Assembly (NCBI GenBank): GCA_019689555.1
Contig: JADGHE010000009.1
Coordinates: 1-64,000, forward strand
Reading direction: 5' to 3'
DNA: 64,000 bases
DNA from: Variibacter sp.
Lineage (GTDB): Bacteria; Pseudomonadota; Alphaproteobacteria; Rhizobiales; Xanthobacteraceae
The position numbers and the translations under genes were made by a program. Positions 50,098 through 59,757 of this stretch are shown piece after piece. The notes beneath the pieces were generated by a model, which saw nothing but the letters and a program-made list of their open reading frames with translations, was not told the origin of the DNA and did no database searches. Each line of letters opens with the position of its first letter. Positions within the stretch are counted from its first letter, which is position 1.

Positions 50098-51246
50098 ATG
50101 ACTTACATCGACGGTTTCGTGCTTGCGGTGCCGACCGCGAACAAGCAGGCGTTCATCGATCACGCCCGGCGCGCGAACAGCGTGTTCATGGAGCATGGCG
50201 CGGTGCGTATCCTGGAATGCTGGGGCGATGACATACCCGACGGCAAGCTCACGGATTTCCGCCGGGCCGTTCAGGCCAAGCCGGACGAGACGGTGGTCTT
50301 CTCCTGGATCGAGTGGCCCGACAAGGCGACACGCGACGCGGCGATGTCTCGGCTCAAGGAGGTGATGAAGTCGGACGATCGCTTCAATCCCGAGAAGAAC
50401 CCCATGCCCTTCGACGGCAAGCGGATGATCTTCGGCGGCTTTTCGCCCGTCGTGACGTTGGAGAAGCCTCAGGGCAACAAGCCCGGCGACTATATCTGGT
50501 ACGAATTGCTGACCACCGACGTAGAGGCGGCGCAGAAATTCTACGCCGGCGTGCTCGGCTGGACCTTTGCCGACAGCGGACAGGCCGCCGTGGACTATCG
50601 CATCATCAATGCCGGTGAGCACAGCGTCGGCGGCCTGATGGCCATCACCCGGGAAATGGCCGATCATGGCGCAAGGCCGACCTGGCTCGGTTACATCGCG
50701 GTGGACGACGTGGACGCCAGCGTCGCCGCGATCGAGAAGCGCGGCGGGCGCGTGCTGATGCCGGCGATGGACATTCCCATGGTCGGTCGGATCGCAATGG
50801 TCGCCGATCCGCACGGCGCGCCCTTCTACGTCATGCGGCCGATGGGTAAGGGCAAGAGCCTGGCCTTCGCTGACGATTGTCCGCGCCCCGGCCATTGCGC
50901 CTGGAACGAACTGCAGACGCCGGACCAGTCGGCAGCCTGGACATTCTATGGCGAACTGTTCGGTTGGCAGCAGGATGGCGAGATGGATATGGGCCCGATG
51001 GGCAAGTATCAGTTCATCCGCCACGGCACCGTGATTGGCGCGATGATGCCGACCACTGCGGAAATGGGACCGCCCCGCTGGAACCAGTATTTCCGCGTGG
51101 AGAACATCGACGCGGCCAAGGCCGCGGTCGAGGCGGGCGGCGGCAGGATCGTCAATGGTCTGGTCGAGATACCCGGCGGCGATTTCGCAATGAACTGCGT
51201 CGATCCCCAGGGTGCGCCGTTCGGGCTGGTGGGTGGCCGGCGCTGA
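50098..51246 (+). CDS. DUF1428-VOC-VOC fusion protein
   Basis: 382 residues. Residues 1-116 are a complete DUF1428 (YbaA-like) domain: MTYIDGFVLAVPTANKQAF, AVRILECWGDDIPDGK and MPFDGKRMIFGGF. Two vicinal-oxygen-chelate (glyoxalase-like) domains follow, about 131-248 (DYIWYELLTTDVEAAQKFYAGVLGWTF) and 265-382 (HCAWNELQTPDQSAAWTFYGELFGW). DUF1428 is normally a stand-alone protein of about 117 residues. The two VOC units together resemble 27-kDa antigen-type VOC proteins. GAGGAT precedes the ATG at 50098. Function is not shown; a metal-dependent lyase, dioxygenase or resistance role is possible. The SRPBCC gene follows after 100 bp. Confidence 0.88.
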   Translation: MTYIDGFVLAVPTANKQAFIDHARRANSVFMEHGAVRILECWGDDIPDGKLTDFRRAVQAKPDETVVFSWIEWPDKATRDAAMSRLKEVMKSDDRFNPEKNPMPFDGKRMIFGGFSPVVTLEKPQGNKPGDYIWYELLTTDVEAAQKFYAGVLGWTFADSGQAAVDYRIINAGEHSVGGLMAITREMADHGARPTWLGYIAVDDVDASVAAIEKRGGRVLMPAMDIPMVGRIAMVADPHGAPFYVMRPMGKGKSLAFADDCPRPGHCAWNELQTPDQSAAWTFYGELFGWQQDGEMDMGPMGKYQFIRHGTVIGAMMPTTAEMGPPRWNQYFRVENIDAAKAAVEAGGGRIVNGLVEIPGGDFAMNCVDPQGAPFGLVGGRR

Positions 51247-51346
51247 ATTGGTCCCGCGAGAGGACGGCACCTTTCAATGAGCAGGACAACGTTTTGCCTC
51301 TGGCATGATGGCACGGCAGAGGCGGCAGCGCCGAGGAGGATTATTG

Positions 51347-51814
51347 ATGACGGACAGCACGAACGGTTGGGAACTGAGCGTCACACGGTATATCGCGGCG
51401 CCGCCGGCGGTGGTGTGGCAGGCGATGACGGATCGCATGCCCGAATGGTTTTGCCCGAGGCCCTGGCGCTTCGAGGTCGTCGAACAGGATCGCCGGCCGG
51501 GCGGCCGCGCCCTCAGCGTCATGCATGGGCCCAACGGCGAGGAAATGCGCAGCGAGGGTATCTATCTCGCCTATGAACCGGGCCGGCGCTTTGTCGTCAC
51601 GGACGCGCTGACCGCGGATTTCATGCCCCAGGGCCCGTTCATAGTGGGGATCTTCGAGATCGAGCCCGACGGCGAGGGCACCCGCTATACCGCGCGGGCG
51701 CGCCACTGGACGGAGGAGGCCATGAGGCGGCATCAGGAGATGGGCTTCGAGCAGGGCTGGGCGATCTGCGCCGATCAGCTCAAGGGGATTTGCGAAGAGG
51801 CGGCCGTCGCTTGA
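51347..51814 (+). CDS. SRPBCC (AHSA1/START-like) protein
   Basis: 155-residue helix-grip protein: VTRYIAAPPAVVWQAMTDRMPEWFCPRPW (about 11-39), strands through GEEMRSEGIYLAYEPGRRFVVTD, and a long C-terminal helix MRRHQEMGFEQGWAICADQLKGI. GAGGAGG lies about 8 bases before the ATG at 51347. This family binds hydrophobic ligands; relatives are often encoded beside VOC/DUF1428 genes and an ArsR regulator (none here). Probably co-transcribed with the fusion gene. Confidence 0.9.
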   Translation: MTDSTNGWELSVTRYIAAPPAVVWQAMTDRMPEWFCPRPWRFEVVEQDRRPGGRALSVMHGPNGEEMRSEGIYLAYEPGRRFVVTDALTADFMPQGPFIVGIFEIEPDGEGTRYTARARHWTEEAMRRHQEMGFEQGWAICADQLKGICEEAAVA

Positions 51815-52226
51815 TCAGGGCGCGGCGCGCACGACAGCACCGGGCCGGGCTATGACGCGCGGCCAGATGGATGCGAGCTGCTGTATGCGCGCTGCGATTG
51901 GCCGGCACGCGAGCGGAGCGGCCAGGGCGCTCGACGCGCAGGATAGCTGATCCGGCGCGCTCATCTCGTCGCGGCGCGCACAGTCTCCGCCGACCCCGCA
52001 GTTCCGGGCTGCCGTGATGCCAGGTTTCCCCGGCCGGCTGTTGCCACTGGCGGCCGGAGGCCATCCGTGGGCGCTCGCGCAAGCTTGCGTTCCCGCGAAC
52101 GGCAGCTTCGCCGGCTTTTCAACTCAAGAACGGAACGTCGCGTTTCGGCCGGAGTCCGTCGTACGGTTCTCGGCTTGATCGCGGTCGGTGTTTTCAGAAC
52201 CCGTTGATTTCAGCCCGCTTCGAGGA
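51815..52226. other. intergenic region beside tRNA-Arg
   Basis: 412 bp between the SRPBCC gene and the 3' end of the tRNA. I see no gene, no integrase remnant and no copy of the tRNA 3' end that would mark an attachment site. Confidence 0.5.
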
Positions 52227-52303
52227 TGGCGCGCCCGACAGGATTCGAACCTGTGACCTCTGCCTTCGGAGGGCAACGCTCTATCCAGCTGAGCTACGGG
52301 CGC
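52227..52303 (-). tRNA. tRNA-Arg (anticodon CCG)
   Basis: 77-nt cloverleaf on the minus strand. The acceptor GCGCCCG (52297-52303) pairs with CGGGCGC (52231-52237), followed by discriminator G and encoded CCA (52227-52230). The D-arm contains TAGCTCAGCTGGATAGAGC, the anticodon loop is CTCCGAA (anticodon CCG, reads CGG), and the T-arm contains GGTTCGAATCC. Confidence 0.97.
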
Positions 52304-52666
52304 GGGCTGCCGCGTTACATAGACGATCGGTCCCAGGGTGGCAACGCCGTCCGGGGAAGCGCCAGGCCGCCGGCGTTTTCGATCGGGCCCCGGCGGGGCC
52401 GCGGCCCGTGCAAGCGCCCGGCCCCGTGCGCGCTCCCGTCCCTCAGCACTCGCCCAATCCCGTGCGCCTACCCAAAGGCTGCCGCTTTCTTGGTGCACGC
52501 GGAGTCGCAGGCGGCCGGGTCTTTCGCCTTGGGGAGGGAAGGAGTCCGCGGACGACTTCCCCCGGGCGGCGACGGGGCGGCCGGGGCGGCGGATCGCCCG
52601 CTCGCGCGGGCCCGCCTCCCGCCGGAACCGTCAAAGGCCGCAAGCGATTATAGGAGGGGCCGCACA
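52304..52666. other. intergenic region upstream of opgG
   Basis: 363 bp, GC-rich, containing the tRNA 5' flank and presumably the opgGH promoter. Apart from the AGGAGGGG ribosome-binding site at 52652-52659 nothing stands out. An open frame reading in from the tRNA is not a gene. Confidence 0.45.
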
Positions 52667-54250
52667 ATGGGTGCGGAAGGGGGACATCCGTCCCGACATT
52701 GTGCGCATATCGGAGCTCATTTCTTGGACCGCCGACGTTTCATCGCCGGGTCGGCCGCGATGCCGTTCGCGCTTGCGACGCGGTGGGCCCTGGCCGACAG
52801 TACGCCGACTCTCGGGGGCGCTGCTCATGCCTTTGATGCGCAGACGGTGCGGCGGCTCGCGCAATCGCTCGCGGAGAAGCCGTTCCAGCCGCAGGACACC
52901 GCTCTCCCGAAGTCCCTGAGCGAGATCGACTACGACCATTACCGGATGATCCGCTTCAAGCCGGAGCGGTCGCTCTGGCGCGGCGAGGGGCTGCCTTTCG
53001 AAGTCCAGTTCTTCCATCGCGGGTTCATCTTCACGGGCCGCGTCGACATCTACGAGGTCGCGGATGGCGAGGCGCGCGCCATCGCCTACGCCCCCGATCT
53101 GTTCGACTTCGGCAAGGTCGAGCCCCCTCCGGCGAATCTGGACCTCGGCTTTGCGGGCTTTCGTGTGCACGCGCCGATCAACCGGCCCGATTATTACGAC
53201 GAAGTCGGCGTTTTTCTCGGCGCGAGCTATTTTCGCGCGGTCGCCAAGGGGCAGAACTACGGCCTCTCCGCGCGCGGCCTCTCCCTGCGCACCGGCGATC
53301 CGGAAGGCGAGGAGTTTCCCGTCTTCAAGGCGTTCTGGATCGAGAAACCAAGCAAGCAGGCCGACTTCGTCGTCGTGCATGCGCTGCTCGACAGCAGGAG
53401 CGCCGTGGCCGCCTTCCGGTTCACGATCCGGCCGGGAACCACGACGATCTACGACGTCGACATGGCGCTGTACCCGCGGGTCGACATCGACAAGGCCGGC
53501 ATCGGCACGCTGACCAGCATGTTCTTCTTCGATTCGAACGACCGCCTCGGCGTCGACGATTTCAGGCCGGCCGTGCACGACTCCGACGGTCTCGCCATCC
53601 GCAACGGACGCGGGGAGGAGCTGTGGCGGCCTCTCGTCAACCCCCGCGACCTGCAGATCAGCCTCTTCGCGGATGTCAACCCGCGCGGTTTCGGGCTGCT
53701 GCAGCGTCAGAAGGATTTTCAGGCCTACCAGGATCTGGAGTCGCGTTTCGAGAAGCGGCCGAGCGCGTGGGTCGAGCCCCTCGGCGATTTCGGCGAGGGC
53801 GCCGTGCATCTGCTGGAGATTCCGACGAAGGAGGAGATCCACGACAACGTCGTCGCCTTCTGGCGCCCGCGCAAGCCGATGCAGGCAAGGAAGGAGCATC
53901 AGTTCGCCTATCGGCTGCACTGGGGGGGCGACAAGCCCAACAAGCCGGCGCTCGCCGAGATTGCGAAAACCCGCGTCGGCGCCGGCCCCGGCGAGAGCCG
54001 GCTCTTCGTCCTCGACGTCACCGGCGACGCGCTCAAAAACGCCGATCCCGCAAGCGTGCAGGCGGCCGTGAGCGCCGACAAGGGCGAGATCCGCAACGTC
54101 GTCCTTCAGCAGATTCCCATGACGGACGGCTGGCGGCTGAGCTTCGAGCTCGCGACCAAGAAGGAGCCGGTGATCGAGCTGCGCGCGCACCTCGCGCAGC
54201 AGGAGCGGCCGCTGTCGGAGGTCTGGATCTATCGCTGGACACCGGGATGA
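52667..54250 (+). CDS. opgG: periplasmic glucan biosynthesis protein OpgG/OpgD
   Basis: 527-residue periplasmic protein of osmoregulated periplasmic glucan synthesis. A Tat-type signal (DRRRFIAGSAAMPFALATRWALA, about 21-43) is more OpgD-like. The OpgG domain follows: FDAQTVRRLAQSLAEKPFQPQDTALPKSLSEIDYDHYR (about 55-92), FDFGKVEPP, YFRAVAKGQNYGLSARGLSLRTG (about 188), and FFFDSNDRLGVDDFRPAVHDSDGL (about 286-309). AGGAGGGG precedes the ATG by 7 bases. The stop overlaps the opgH start, so the two genes are coupled. Confidence 0.95.
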   Translation: MGAEGGHPSRHCAHIGAHFLDRRRFIAGSAAMPFALATRWALADSTPTLGGAAHAFDAQTVRRLAQSLAEKPFQPQDTALPKSLSEIDYDHYRMIRFKPERSLWRGEGLPFEVQFFHRGFIFTGRVDIYEVADGEARAIAYAPDLFDFGKVEPPPANLDLGFAGFRVHAPINRPDYYDEVGVFLGASYFRAVAKGQNYGLSARGLSLRTGDPEGEEFPVFKAFWIEKPSKQADFVVVHALLDSRSAVAAFRFTIRPGTTTIYDVDMALYPRVDIDKAGIGTLTSMFFFDSNDRLGVDDFRPAVHDSDGLAIRNGRGEELWRPLVNPRDLQISLFADVNPRGFGLLQRQKDFQAYQDLESRFEKRPSAWVEPLGDFGEGAVHLLEIPTKEEIHDNVVAFWRPRKPMQARKEHQFAYRLHWGGDKPNKPALAEIAKTRVGAGPGESRLFVLDVTGDALKNADPASVQAAVSADKGEIRNVVLQQIPMTDGWRLSFELATKKEPVIELRAHLAQQERPLSEVWIYRWTPG

Positions 54251-56454
54251 GCGCATCGGAGGTGAGCTCGGTGCAGTCGGGGCGGCGCATGGCGCATGTG
54301 CCCCCGGAATGTCCGCTCGCGATGCCGGAGCAGCAGTTGTGGAGCCGCCCGGAACGCGCAACCGCGCCGGGGACGGGGCCGTGCGGCATCTCCTGGAGAC
54401 GCCTGCTCGTCGCGTGCACGACGGTGTCGCTGACGGCGGCCGCCGCCCGCGAGATGTATCAGGTGCTCAAGATCGCGGGTCTGACGGTCCTCGAAACGGC
54501 GGTGCTGGTCCTCTTCGTTACGCTCTTCGCCTGGATCGCGTTTTCATTCGTCAATGCCTTCATCGGATTCGTCCTCGCTCTCTCGCGCCGGGCCGGCGGA
54601 TTGGAGATCGACACGCGAGAGCCGCTGCCGAGCCTGTCCTGCAGGAACGCGATTCTTCTCCCCACCTACAATGAGGAGCCGCACCGGGTCATGGCCCGGC
54701 TGCAGGCGATATTCGAGTCGGTCGCGGAGACCGGGCGGCTCGCGCATTTCGACTTCTTCGTTCTCAGCGACACGACGGATCCCGACATCTGGATTCTGGA
54801 AGAGCGGGCGTTTCTCGCGCTGCGGGCAGAGGTCGGCTCCGATCGCGTGTTCTATCGCCATCGGCCGAAGAACATCGGCCGCAAGTCGGGCAACATCGCC
54901 GAGTGGATCACCCGGTTCGGCGGCCGCTACGATCACATGATCGTGCTCGACGCCGACAGCCTGATGACGGGCGACACGCTCGTGCGCCTCGCGGCGGCCA
55001 TGGAAAGGCATCCCCGCGTGGGGCTCATCCAGACGCTGCCCATACTGGTGAACGGGCAGACGCTCTTCGCGCGCGTGCAGCAGTTCGCCGGCCGGATCTA
55101 CGGTCCTCTGATCGCGCGCGGCATCGCCTGGTGGCATGGCTCGGAGGGGAACTATTGGGGCCACAACGCCATCATTCGCGTGCGCGCCTTCGCCGACCAG
55201 GCGGGGCTGCCCCTGCTGGGGGGACCCAAGCCGTTCGGCGGACACATTCTCAGCCACGACTTCGTCGAAGCCGCCTTGATGCGGCGGGCCGGATGGGGCG
55301 TTCACCTCGCGCCCGGCCTCGGCGGCAGCTACGAGGAATGCCCGCCTTCGATCACCGACTACGCGATCCGCGACCGCCGTTGGTGCCAGGGCAATCTCCA
55401 GCACCTCGGCGTGCTGCCGGCGCGCGGTCTCCACTGGGTTTCGCGCCTGCATCTGCTCACGGGGATCGGCTCCTACGTCACCTCCCCGCTGTGGCTTCTG
55501 TTCCTCACGATCGGCATGCTGATTTCGCTGCAGGCGCAGTTCGTGCGGCCCGAATACTTCACGGGCCGGTCGCTGTTTCCGCAGTGGCCCGCGCAGGACC
55601 CGATCCGCGCCGCCTGGGTGTTCGCGGGTACGATGGCGATTCTGCTCATCCCGAAGTTCCTTGGCTATCTCGCGCTCCTGGTGAGACCTCAGGAGCGGCG
55701 CGCCTGCGACGGTGCCCTGCGCGCCTTCGCGAGCGTTCTGCTCGAGATCGTGGTGTCCGGGCTGATGGCGCCCATCATGATGCTGCTGCAATCGCGCGCC
55801 GTGCTCGAAGTGCTGATGGGACGCGACGCGGGATGGAGCGCGCAGCGGCGCGACGACGGCAGCCTGCCGCGCTCGGAGCTCCTGAAACGATACGGATGGC
55901 CCACGCTGTTCGGCCTGTGCCTGGGGGGCGGCGCCTACGCCATCTCGGTGCCCCTGTTCCTGTGGATGATGCCGGTGCTCGCGGGCCTCGTGCTGGCGAT
56001 CCCTATAGTGGCGCTGACCTCGGACCCGGCGCTCGGCGCCGCCGTGCGCGCGCGGGGGCTCCTGCAGACGCCCGAGGAGCATGCGCCGCCCGCCGTGCTG
56101 GCGCGCGCCAATGCCCTGACGCGCGGGGCCGAACGCCCCGATCCGGCAACCGCCATGGAGTTGCTTCTGCGGGAACGGGAGCTCTTGGGCGCGCATATGG
56201 CCATGCTGCCCGAGAGCGGTCCCCGACGTCGCGGAGAGATCGACGTGGACCTCGTTGTCGCTCTCGCCAAGATCGAGGACAGCGTCGCGCTCGCCGAAGC
56301 CCTCGAACTGCTGACCGCCAAGGAGAGGTTCGCGGTCCTGAACAGCCGGGAGGCCTTGAGCCGGCTGTTGAAGAAGAGGGCGGGAAGCGCCCGCGCCGGC
56401 GCCCCGCGGGGCGAAAAGCAGGCAAAGCCACGCGGCATAACGGCCGTCACCTAG
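54247..56454 (+). CDS. opgH: glucans biosynthesis glucosyltransferase OpgH
   Basis: 735-residue inner-membrane family 2 glycosyltransferase that polymerises the beta-1,2-glucan backbone. Two transmembrane helices (about 62-110) precede the catalytic domain: ILLPTYNEEP (about 136), VLSDTTDPD, the DxD motif in MIVLDADSLMTGDT (about 233), SHDFVEAALMRRAGW (catalytic Asp) and RDRRWCQGNLQHL (about 376). Five or six helices follow. E. coli OpgH is 847 residues with longer ends. The start overlaps the opgG stop by 4 bases (ATGA). Glucans may serve in osmoadaptation or host/surface interaction. Confidence 0.96.
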   Translation: MSASEVSSVQSGRRMAHVPPECPLAMPEQQLWSRPERATAPGTGPCGISWRRLLVACTTVSLTAAAAREMYQVLKIAGLTVLETAVLVLFVTLFAWIAFSFVNAFIGFVLALSRRAGGLEIDTREPLPSLSCRNAILLPTYNEEPHRVMARLQAIFESVAETGRLAHFDFFVLSDTTDPDIWILEERAFLALRAEVGSDRVFYRHRPKNIGRKSGNIAEWITRFGGRYDHMIVLDADSLMTGDTLVRLAAAMERHPRVGLIQTLPILVNGQTLFARVQQFAGRIYGPLIARGIAWWHGSEGNYWGHNAIIRVRAFADQAGLPLLGGPKPFGGHILSHDFVEAALMRRAGWGVHLAPGLGGSYEECPPSITDYAIRDRRWCQGNLQHLGVLPARGLHWVSRLHLLTGIGSYVTSPLWLLFLTIGMLISLQAQFVRPEYFTGRSLFPQWPAQDPIRAAWVFAGTMAILLIPKFLGYLALLVRPQERRACDGALRAFASVLLEIVVSGLMAPIMMLLQSRAVLEVLMGRDAGWSAQRRDDGSLPRSELLKRYGWPTLFGLCLGGGAYAISVPLFLWMMPVLAGLVLAIPIVALTSDPALGAAVRARGLLQTPEEHAPPAVLARANALTRGAERPDPATAMELLLRERELLGAHMAMLPESGPRRRGEIDVDLVVALAKIEDSVALAEALELLTAKERFAVLNSREALSRLLKKRAGSARAGAPRGEKQAKPRGITAVT

Positions 56455-56622
56455 TCGGGTCCCGTTTTCCCCTCGTGTCCCTCGGAGGCGTTGCCGCGCA
56501 TGGCGGGCGCGCCGGACGCGGCCTCGGGCGCAACGGCGGCGGGGGAGGGCACCAGGGGGCCCCCCAGGCAGGTCCTTGACCGCCCCGGCAGGGCGGCCCG
56601 GTCGAGAGCGGCGGCGGCGCCT

Positions 56623-57219
56623 CTACGGCGCGAGGAGGCGGGCGGCGGCCGCCATCTCCACTTCGCGGCTGCGGCCGTTGGTGCGCATGTACTCGGCGAT
56701 GTGGGGGTAGCGCTCGAGCTGCATGGCGTAGAGCCGGCCGACGGCGGAAACCAGCGTCCCTTGCCGCCCCAGCAGGCCGTCGGCGGATTCTATGATCCGC
56801 AGGTTCGGCCAGGCTTTCGGCCGGATTTCGACGATCTGGGCGAGAATGTCGTCGGCCGGGCGCTCCGGCGCAAGCTGGGCGAGCAGGGTCGCCATCGCCG
56901 CCGTGGAACGCGAAATGCCGGCGTGGCAGTGAACCAGCAGATGCGCGCCGTTTTCGGCCGCCGTCTCCTTCAGCGAGACGCCGAAGGCCAAGATCTCCTC
57001 CACGTGTTCGCGTTGGGGCAGCACCTGGCCGGGGGTGGGCTCGACGACGTCGTGGAAACGCAGGACCCGGCGGGAATGCGGCGGAAACTCTCCGAAGATC
57101 GGCGGCTCCGGGTATTCCGGGTCGAGGATCGAGAGAATATGGGTGATGGGCCGGCTCGCGTGCTGGTCAAGCTCCTCCAGCCCGCAGATGGTCAGCATCG
57201 AGATATTGAGAGAGTTCAC
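56623..57219 (-). CDS. tyrosine/dual-specificity protein phosphatase
   Basis: 198 residues with the HCX5R active site in LLVHCHAGISRSTAAMATLLAQ (about 94-115; nucleophile Cys in HCHAGISRS). The preceding FHDVVEP may supply the general acid Asp. The fold is that of small cysteine phosphatases annotated as tyrosine phosphatase family protein. Alone and leftward, convergent with opgH. Substrate unknown; similar enzymes act on exopolysaccharide kinases or on phosphoinositides. Confidence 0.92.
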   Translation of the reverse strand: MNSLNISMLTICGLEELDQHASRPITHILSILDPEYPEPPIFGEFPPHSRRVLRFHDVVEPTPGQVLPQREHVEEILAFGVSLKETAAENGAHLLVHCHAGISRSTAAMATLLAQLAPERPADDILAQIVEIRPKAWPNLRIIESADGLLGRQGTLVSAVGRLYAMQLERYPHIAEYMRTNGRSREVEMAAAARLLAP

Positions 57220-57302
57220 GAGCCGGCCTTATCGCGCGGCGCCGGAAATGGCAAGAAGCGCATTATGCGCGCAGCGCCCGCCAGCCAAGAAAGGTGAGCC
57301 GG

Positions 57303-58112
57303 ATGGAACCCGCGGGCAAGACCATTCTGATCACGGGCTCGACCGACGGCCTCGGACGCATGGCGGCGGAGCGGCTGGGCGCCGCGGGCGCAACGGTGCT
57401 GGTTCACGGGCGCGATCGGCGCCGGGGGGAAGCGGTGGTCGAGGCGATCCGGCGCCGCGGGGGCGCGGCCCGCTTCTATCGCGCGGACCTCGCCTCGCTT
57501 TCGCAGGTGCGTGACCTCGCGGCCGCGGTGCTGCGCGATCACCAGCGGCTTCATGGACTGATCAACAATGCCGGAATCGGCAGCGGCGGCCCCCATGGCG
57601 CGCGCGAGGAGAGCGCCGACGGCTTCGAACGGCGCTTTGCGGTCAATTACCTCGCCGGCTTCCTGCTCACACGCCTCCTGCTGCCGACGCTGGTGGCCAG
57701 CACTCCGGCCAGCATCGTCAACGTGTCGTCCCTGGGGCAGCAGGCAATCGACTTCGACGACTTGATGCTCACGCGGGGCTATTCAAGCAGCCGCGCCTAC
57801 GGCCAGAGCAAGCTCGCGCAGGTGATGTTCACCATCGATCTCGCGGAGGAGCTCGAAGGGTCGGGCGTGACGGCGAACAGCGTGCATCCCGCGACCTACA
57901 TGGACACCACAATGGTGCGGCAAGCCGGCGTCGCGCCCATGAGCACGGTGGACGAAGGGTGCGCGGCGATCCTCAACCTCGTGCTCAGCGACGAGCCCGG
58001 TTCGGGGCTCTTCTTCAACGGGCTGAGGCCCACGCGGGCGAACGCCCAGGCTTATGACCGCGGCGCGCGCGAGCGGCTGCGGGTTTCGAGCACGGCGCTG
58101 ACGGGCGCCTGA
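57303..58112 (+). CDS. short-chain dehydrogenase/reductase
   Basis: 269-residue Rossmann oxidoreductase. Coenzyme motif TGSTDGLG (TGxxxGxG, about 12-19), NNAG (about 86), catalytic Ser in NVSSLGQ and YGQSK (Tyr and Lys, about 163-167). Arg residues after the second strand (HGRDRRR) favour NADP. It resembles retinol-dehydrogenase-like SDRs. The ATG at 57303 is chosen; a GTG at 57294 adds three residues. Substrate unknown. Confidence 0.94.
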   Translation: MEPAGKTILITGSTDGLGRMAAERLGAAGATVLVHGRDRRRGEAVVEAIRRRGGAARFYRADLASLSQVRDLAAAVLRDHQRLHGLINNAGIGSGGPHGAREESADGFERRFAVNYLAGFLLTRLLLPTLVASTPASIVNVSSLGQQAIDFDDLMLTRGYSSSRAYGQSKLAQVMFTIDLAEELEGSGVTANSVHPATYMDTTMVRQAGVAPMSTVDEGCAAILNLVLSDEPGSGLFFNGLRPTRANAQAYDRGARERLRVSSTALTGA

Positions 58113-58368
58113 AGCCATTTTCCGGTCCGCGGCTCGTTTCGCCTTGAAACGGACACAGCCGCGCGCCAAAAGAGGGTCGCGGATCACGGGCCTTCCCAAG
58201 GCCATTTGCGGGCCGCGTGAACGAATTCCGACCAGAGCGGAATTCGGCCCGCCATTCAGCGCATTCGCCTTCATCCGGCAGCCCAGACCACGCGGGGTGT
58301 CTTGTGAACAACCCGCGTTCCGCCGCGCGCGTAAAGCGCCGGCAGCGCCGTTTTATGGAACCTCCTGC

Positions 58369-59730
58369 TTGAACTCTTTCAATACTTTCGGCCTCGCCGC
58401 GCCCATCCTGAGAGCGCTCGCCGAGGAGAACTACGTCACCCCGACAGCCATTCAATCCAAGGCGCTCCCGCCGGCGCTCGCCGGCCGCGATCTCATCGGC
58501 ATCGCGCAGACTGGCACCGGCAAGACCGCCGCCTTCGCGCTGCCGATCCTCAACCGGCTGGCCGCCGACCCGCGCTCGCCGGAGAAGAAAAGCTGCCGCG
58601 CCCTCGTGCTCTCGCCGACGCGCGAGCTGTCGGCGCAGATCCACGACAGCTTCCGCACCTATGGCCGGCATCTGCGGCTCGCAAGCGCGCTCGCCATCGG
58701 CGGCGTGCCGATCGGCAGGCAGGTTCGCGCGCTGATGGGCGGCGTCGGCGTGCTGGTCGCGACGCCGGGGCGTCTCATCGATCTCGTCCGCACCAATGCG
58801 CTGCGCCTCAACGGCGTGGAAACGCTGGTTCTGGACGAGGCCGATCGCATGCTCGACATGGGCTTCATTCAAGACATCCGCGCTATCGTCGCCAAGCTGC
58901 CGGTCGCGCGGCAGACGCTCATGTTCTCCGCCACCATGCCGCGCGAGATCGCCGCGCTCGCCGGCGAAATGCTGCGCGAGCCCGCGCAAGTGGCCGCGAC
59001 GCCGGTCGCTACGACGGCCGAGCGCATCGCGCAGCGGGTGATCCATACGGATCGTGCGGCCAAGCCGCGGCTGCTCGTCGAGGTGCTGCGCGCCGAGCCG
59101 ATCGAGCGCGCGCTCGTCTTCACCCGCACCAAACACGGCGCCGACAAGGTGGTGCGCTCTCTCGCCAAGGCCGGGGTCGAGGCAGAGGCGATCCACGGCA
59201 ACAAATCGCAGAGCCAGCGCGAGCGCGTGATGGCGGCGTTTCGCTCCGGGCGCGTGAGGGTCCTGATCGCGACGGACATTGCGGCGCGCGGCATCGACGT
59301 CGACGGCGTGAGCCACGTCATCAATTACGACCTTCCGAACATTCCCGAAAGCTATGTCCACCGCATCGGCCGCACCGCGCGCGCCGGCGCGGAGGGCGTG
59401 GCGATCTCCTTCTGCGACGCGGAGGAAGCGGACTATCTGCGCAACATCGAGAAGCTGATCCGCAAGTCCCTTCCGGCGAGCGGGGAGAGGCGCGGCGCAT
59501 CGACATCGGCGCCGCAGCGTTCTGTGCCGTCGCGGCCGCCGGCCGACGCTTCGGCGCGCGCACCCGCAACCGGGAGGCGCAGGCAGAGGGGCCGGGGGCG
59601 CGACGCGGCCGCAGAGGGCGGTGCATCCGCGGCGGCGGGCGAGGGCCGAAGCGCATGGCCCAGGTTCCTGCGGCGCCCCGGCGCGACACGCCGCGATCCC
59701 GCGGCTCCCACGGGAGCCGCAGAGCGTTGA
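58369..59730 (+). CDS. DEAD-box ATP-dependent RNA helicase (RhlE-like)
   Basis: 453 residues. Q motif FNTFGLAAPILRALAEENYVTPTAIQ, motif I AQTGTGKT (about 46), Ia PTRELSAQ, GG, II LDEADRMLD (about 153), III SATMP, IV-VI including ARGIDV and HRIGRTARAG (about 333). A basic Arg/Ala/Gly/Pro tail (about 370-453) should bind RNA. The start is the TTG at 58369, which gives the family N terminus; upstream sequence is not family-like. It lies 27 bp before an IF-1 gene, suggesting a joint role in translation or ribosome assembly, perhaps in the cold. Confidence 0.95.
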   Translation: MNSFNTFGLAAPILRALAEENYVTPTAIQSKALPPALAGRDLIGIAQTGTGKTAAFALPILNRLAADPRSPEKKSCRALVLSPTRELSAQIHDSFRTYGRHLRLASALAIGGVPIGRQVRALMGGVGVLVATPGRLIDLVRTNALRLNGVETLVLDEADRMLDMGFIQDIRAIVAKLPVARQTLMFSATMPREIAALAGEMLREPAQVAATPVATTAERIAQRVIHTDRAAKPRLLVEVLRAEPIERALVFTRTKHGADKVVRSLAKAGVEAEAIHGNKSQSQRERVMAAFRSGRVRVLIATDIAARGIDVDGVSHVINYDLPNIPESYVHRIGRTARAGAEGVAISFCDAEEADYLRNIEKLIRKSLPASGERRGASTSAPQRSVPSRPPADASARAPATGRRRQRGRGRDAAAEGGASAAAGEGRSAWPRFLRRPGATRRDPAAPTGAAER

Positions 59731-59757
59731 CGCTCATTCGAGGCAAAGGACGAAGAC

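Noticed and set aside
49579-52303. tRNA-Arg-associated genomic island containing the DUF1428-VOC and SRPBCC genes
   Set aside because: There is an AT-rich edge and a tRNA, but no integrase and no second copy of the tRNA 3' end, so no attachment site can be shown.
52226-52666. Upstream extension of opgG running in from the tRNA region
   Set aside because: It would translate tRNA sequence; the ATG at 52667 has a strong ribosome-binding site and gives the signal peptide.
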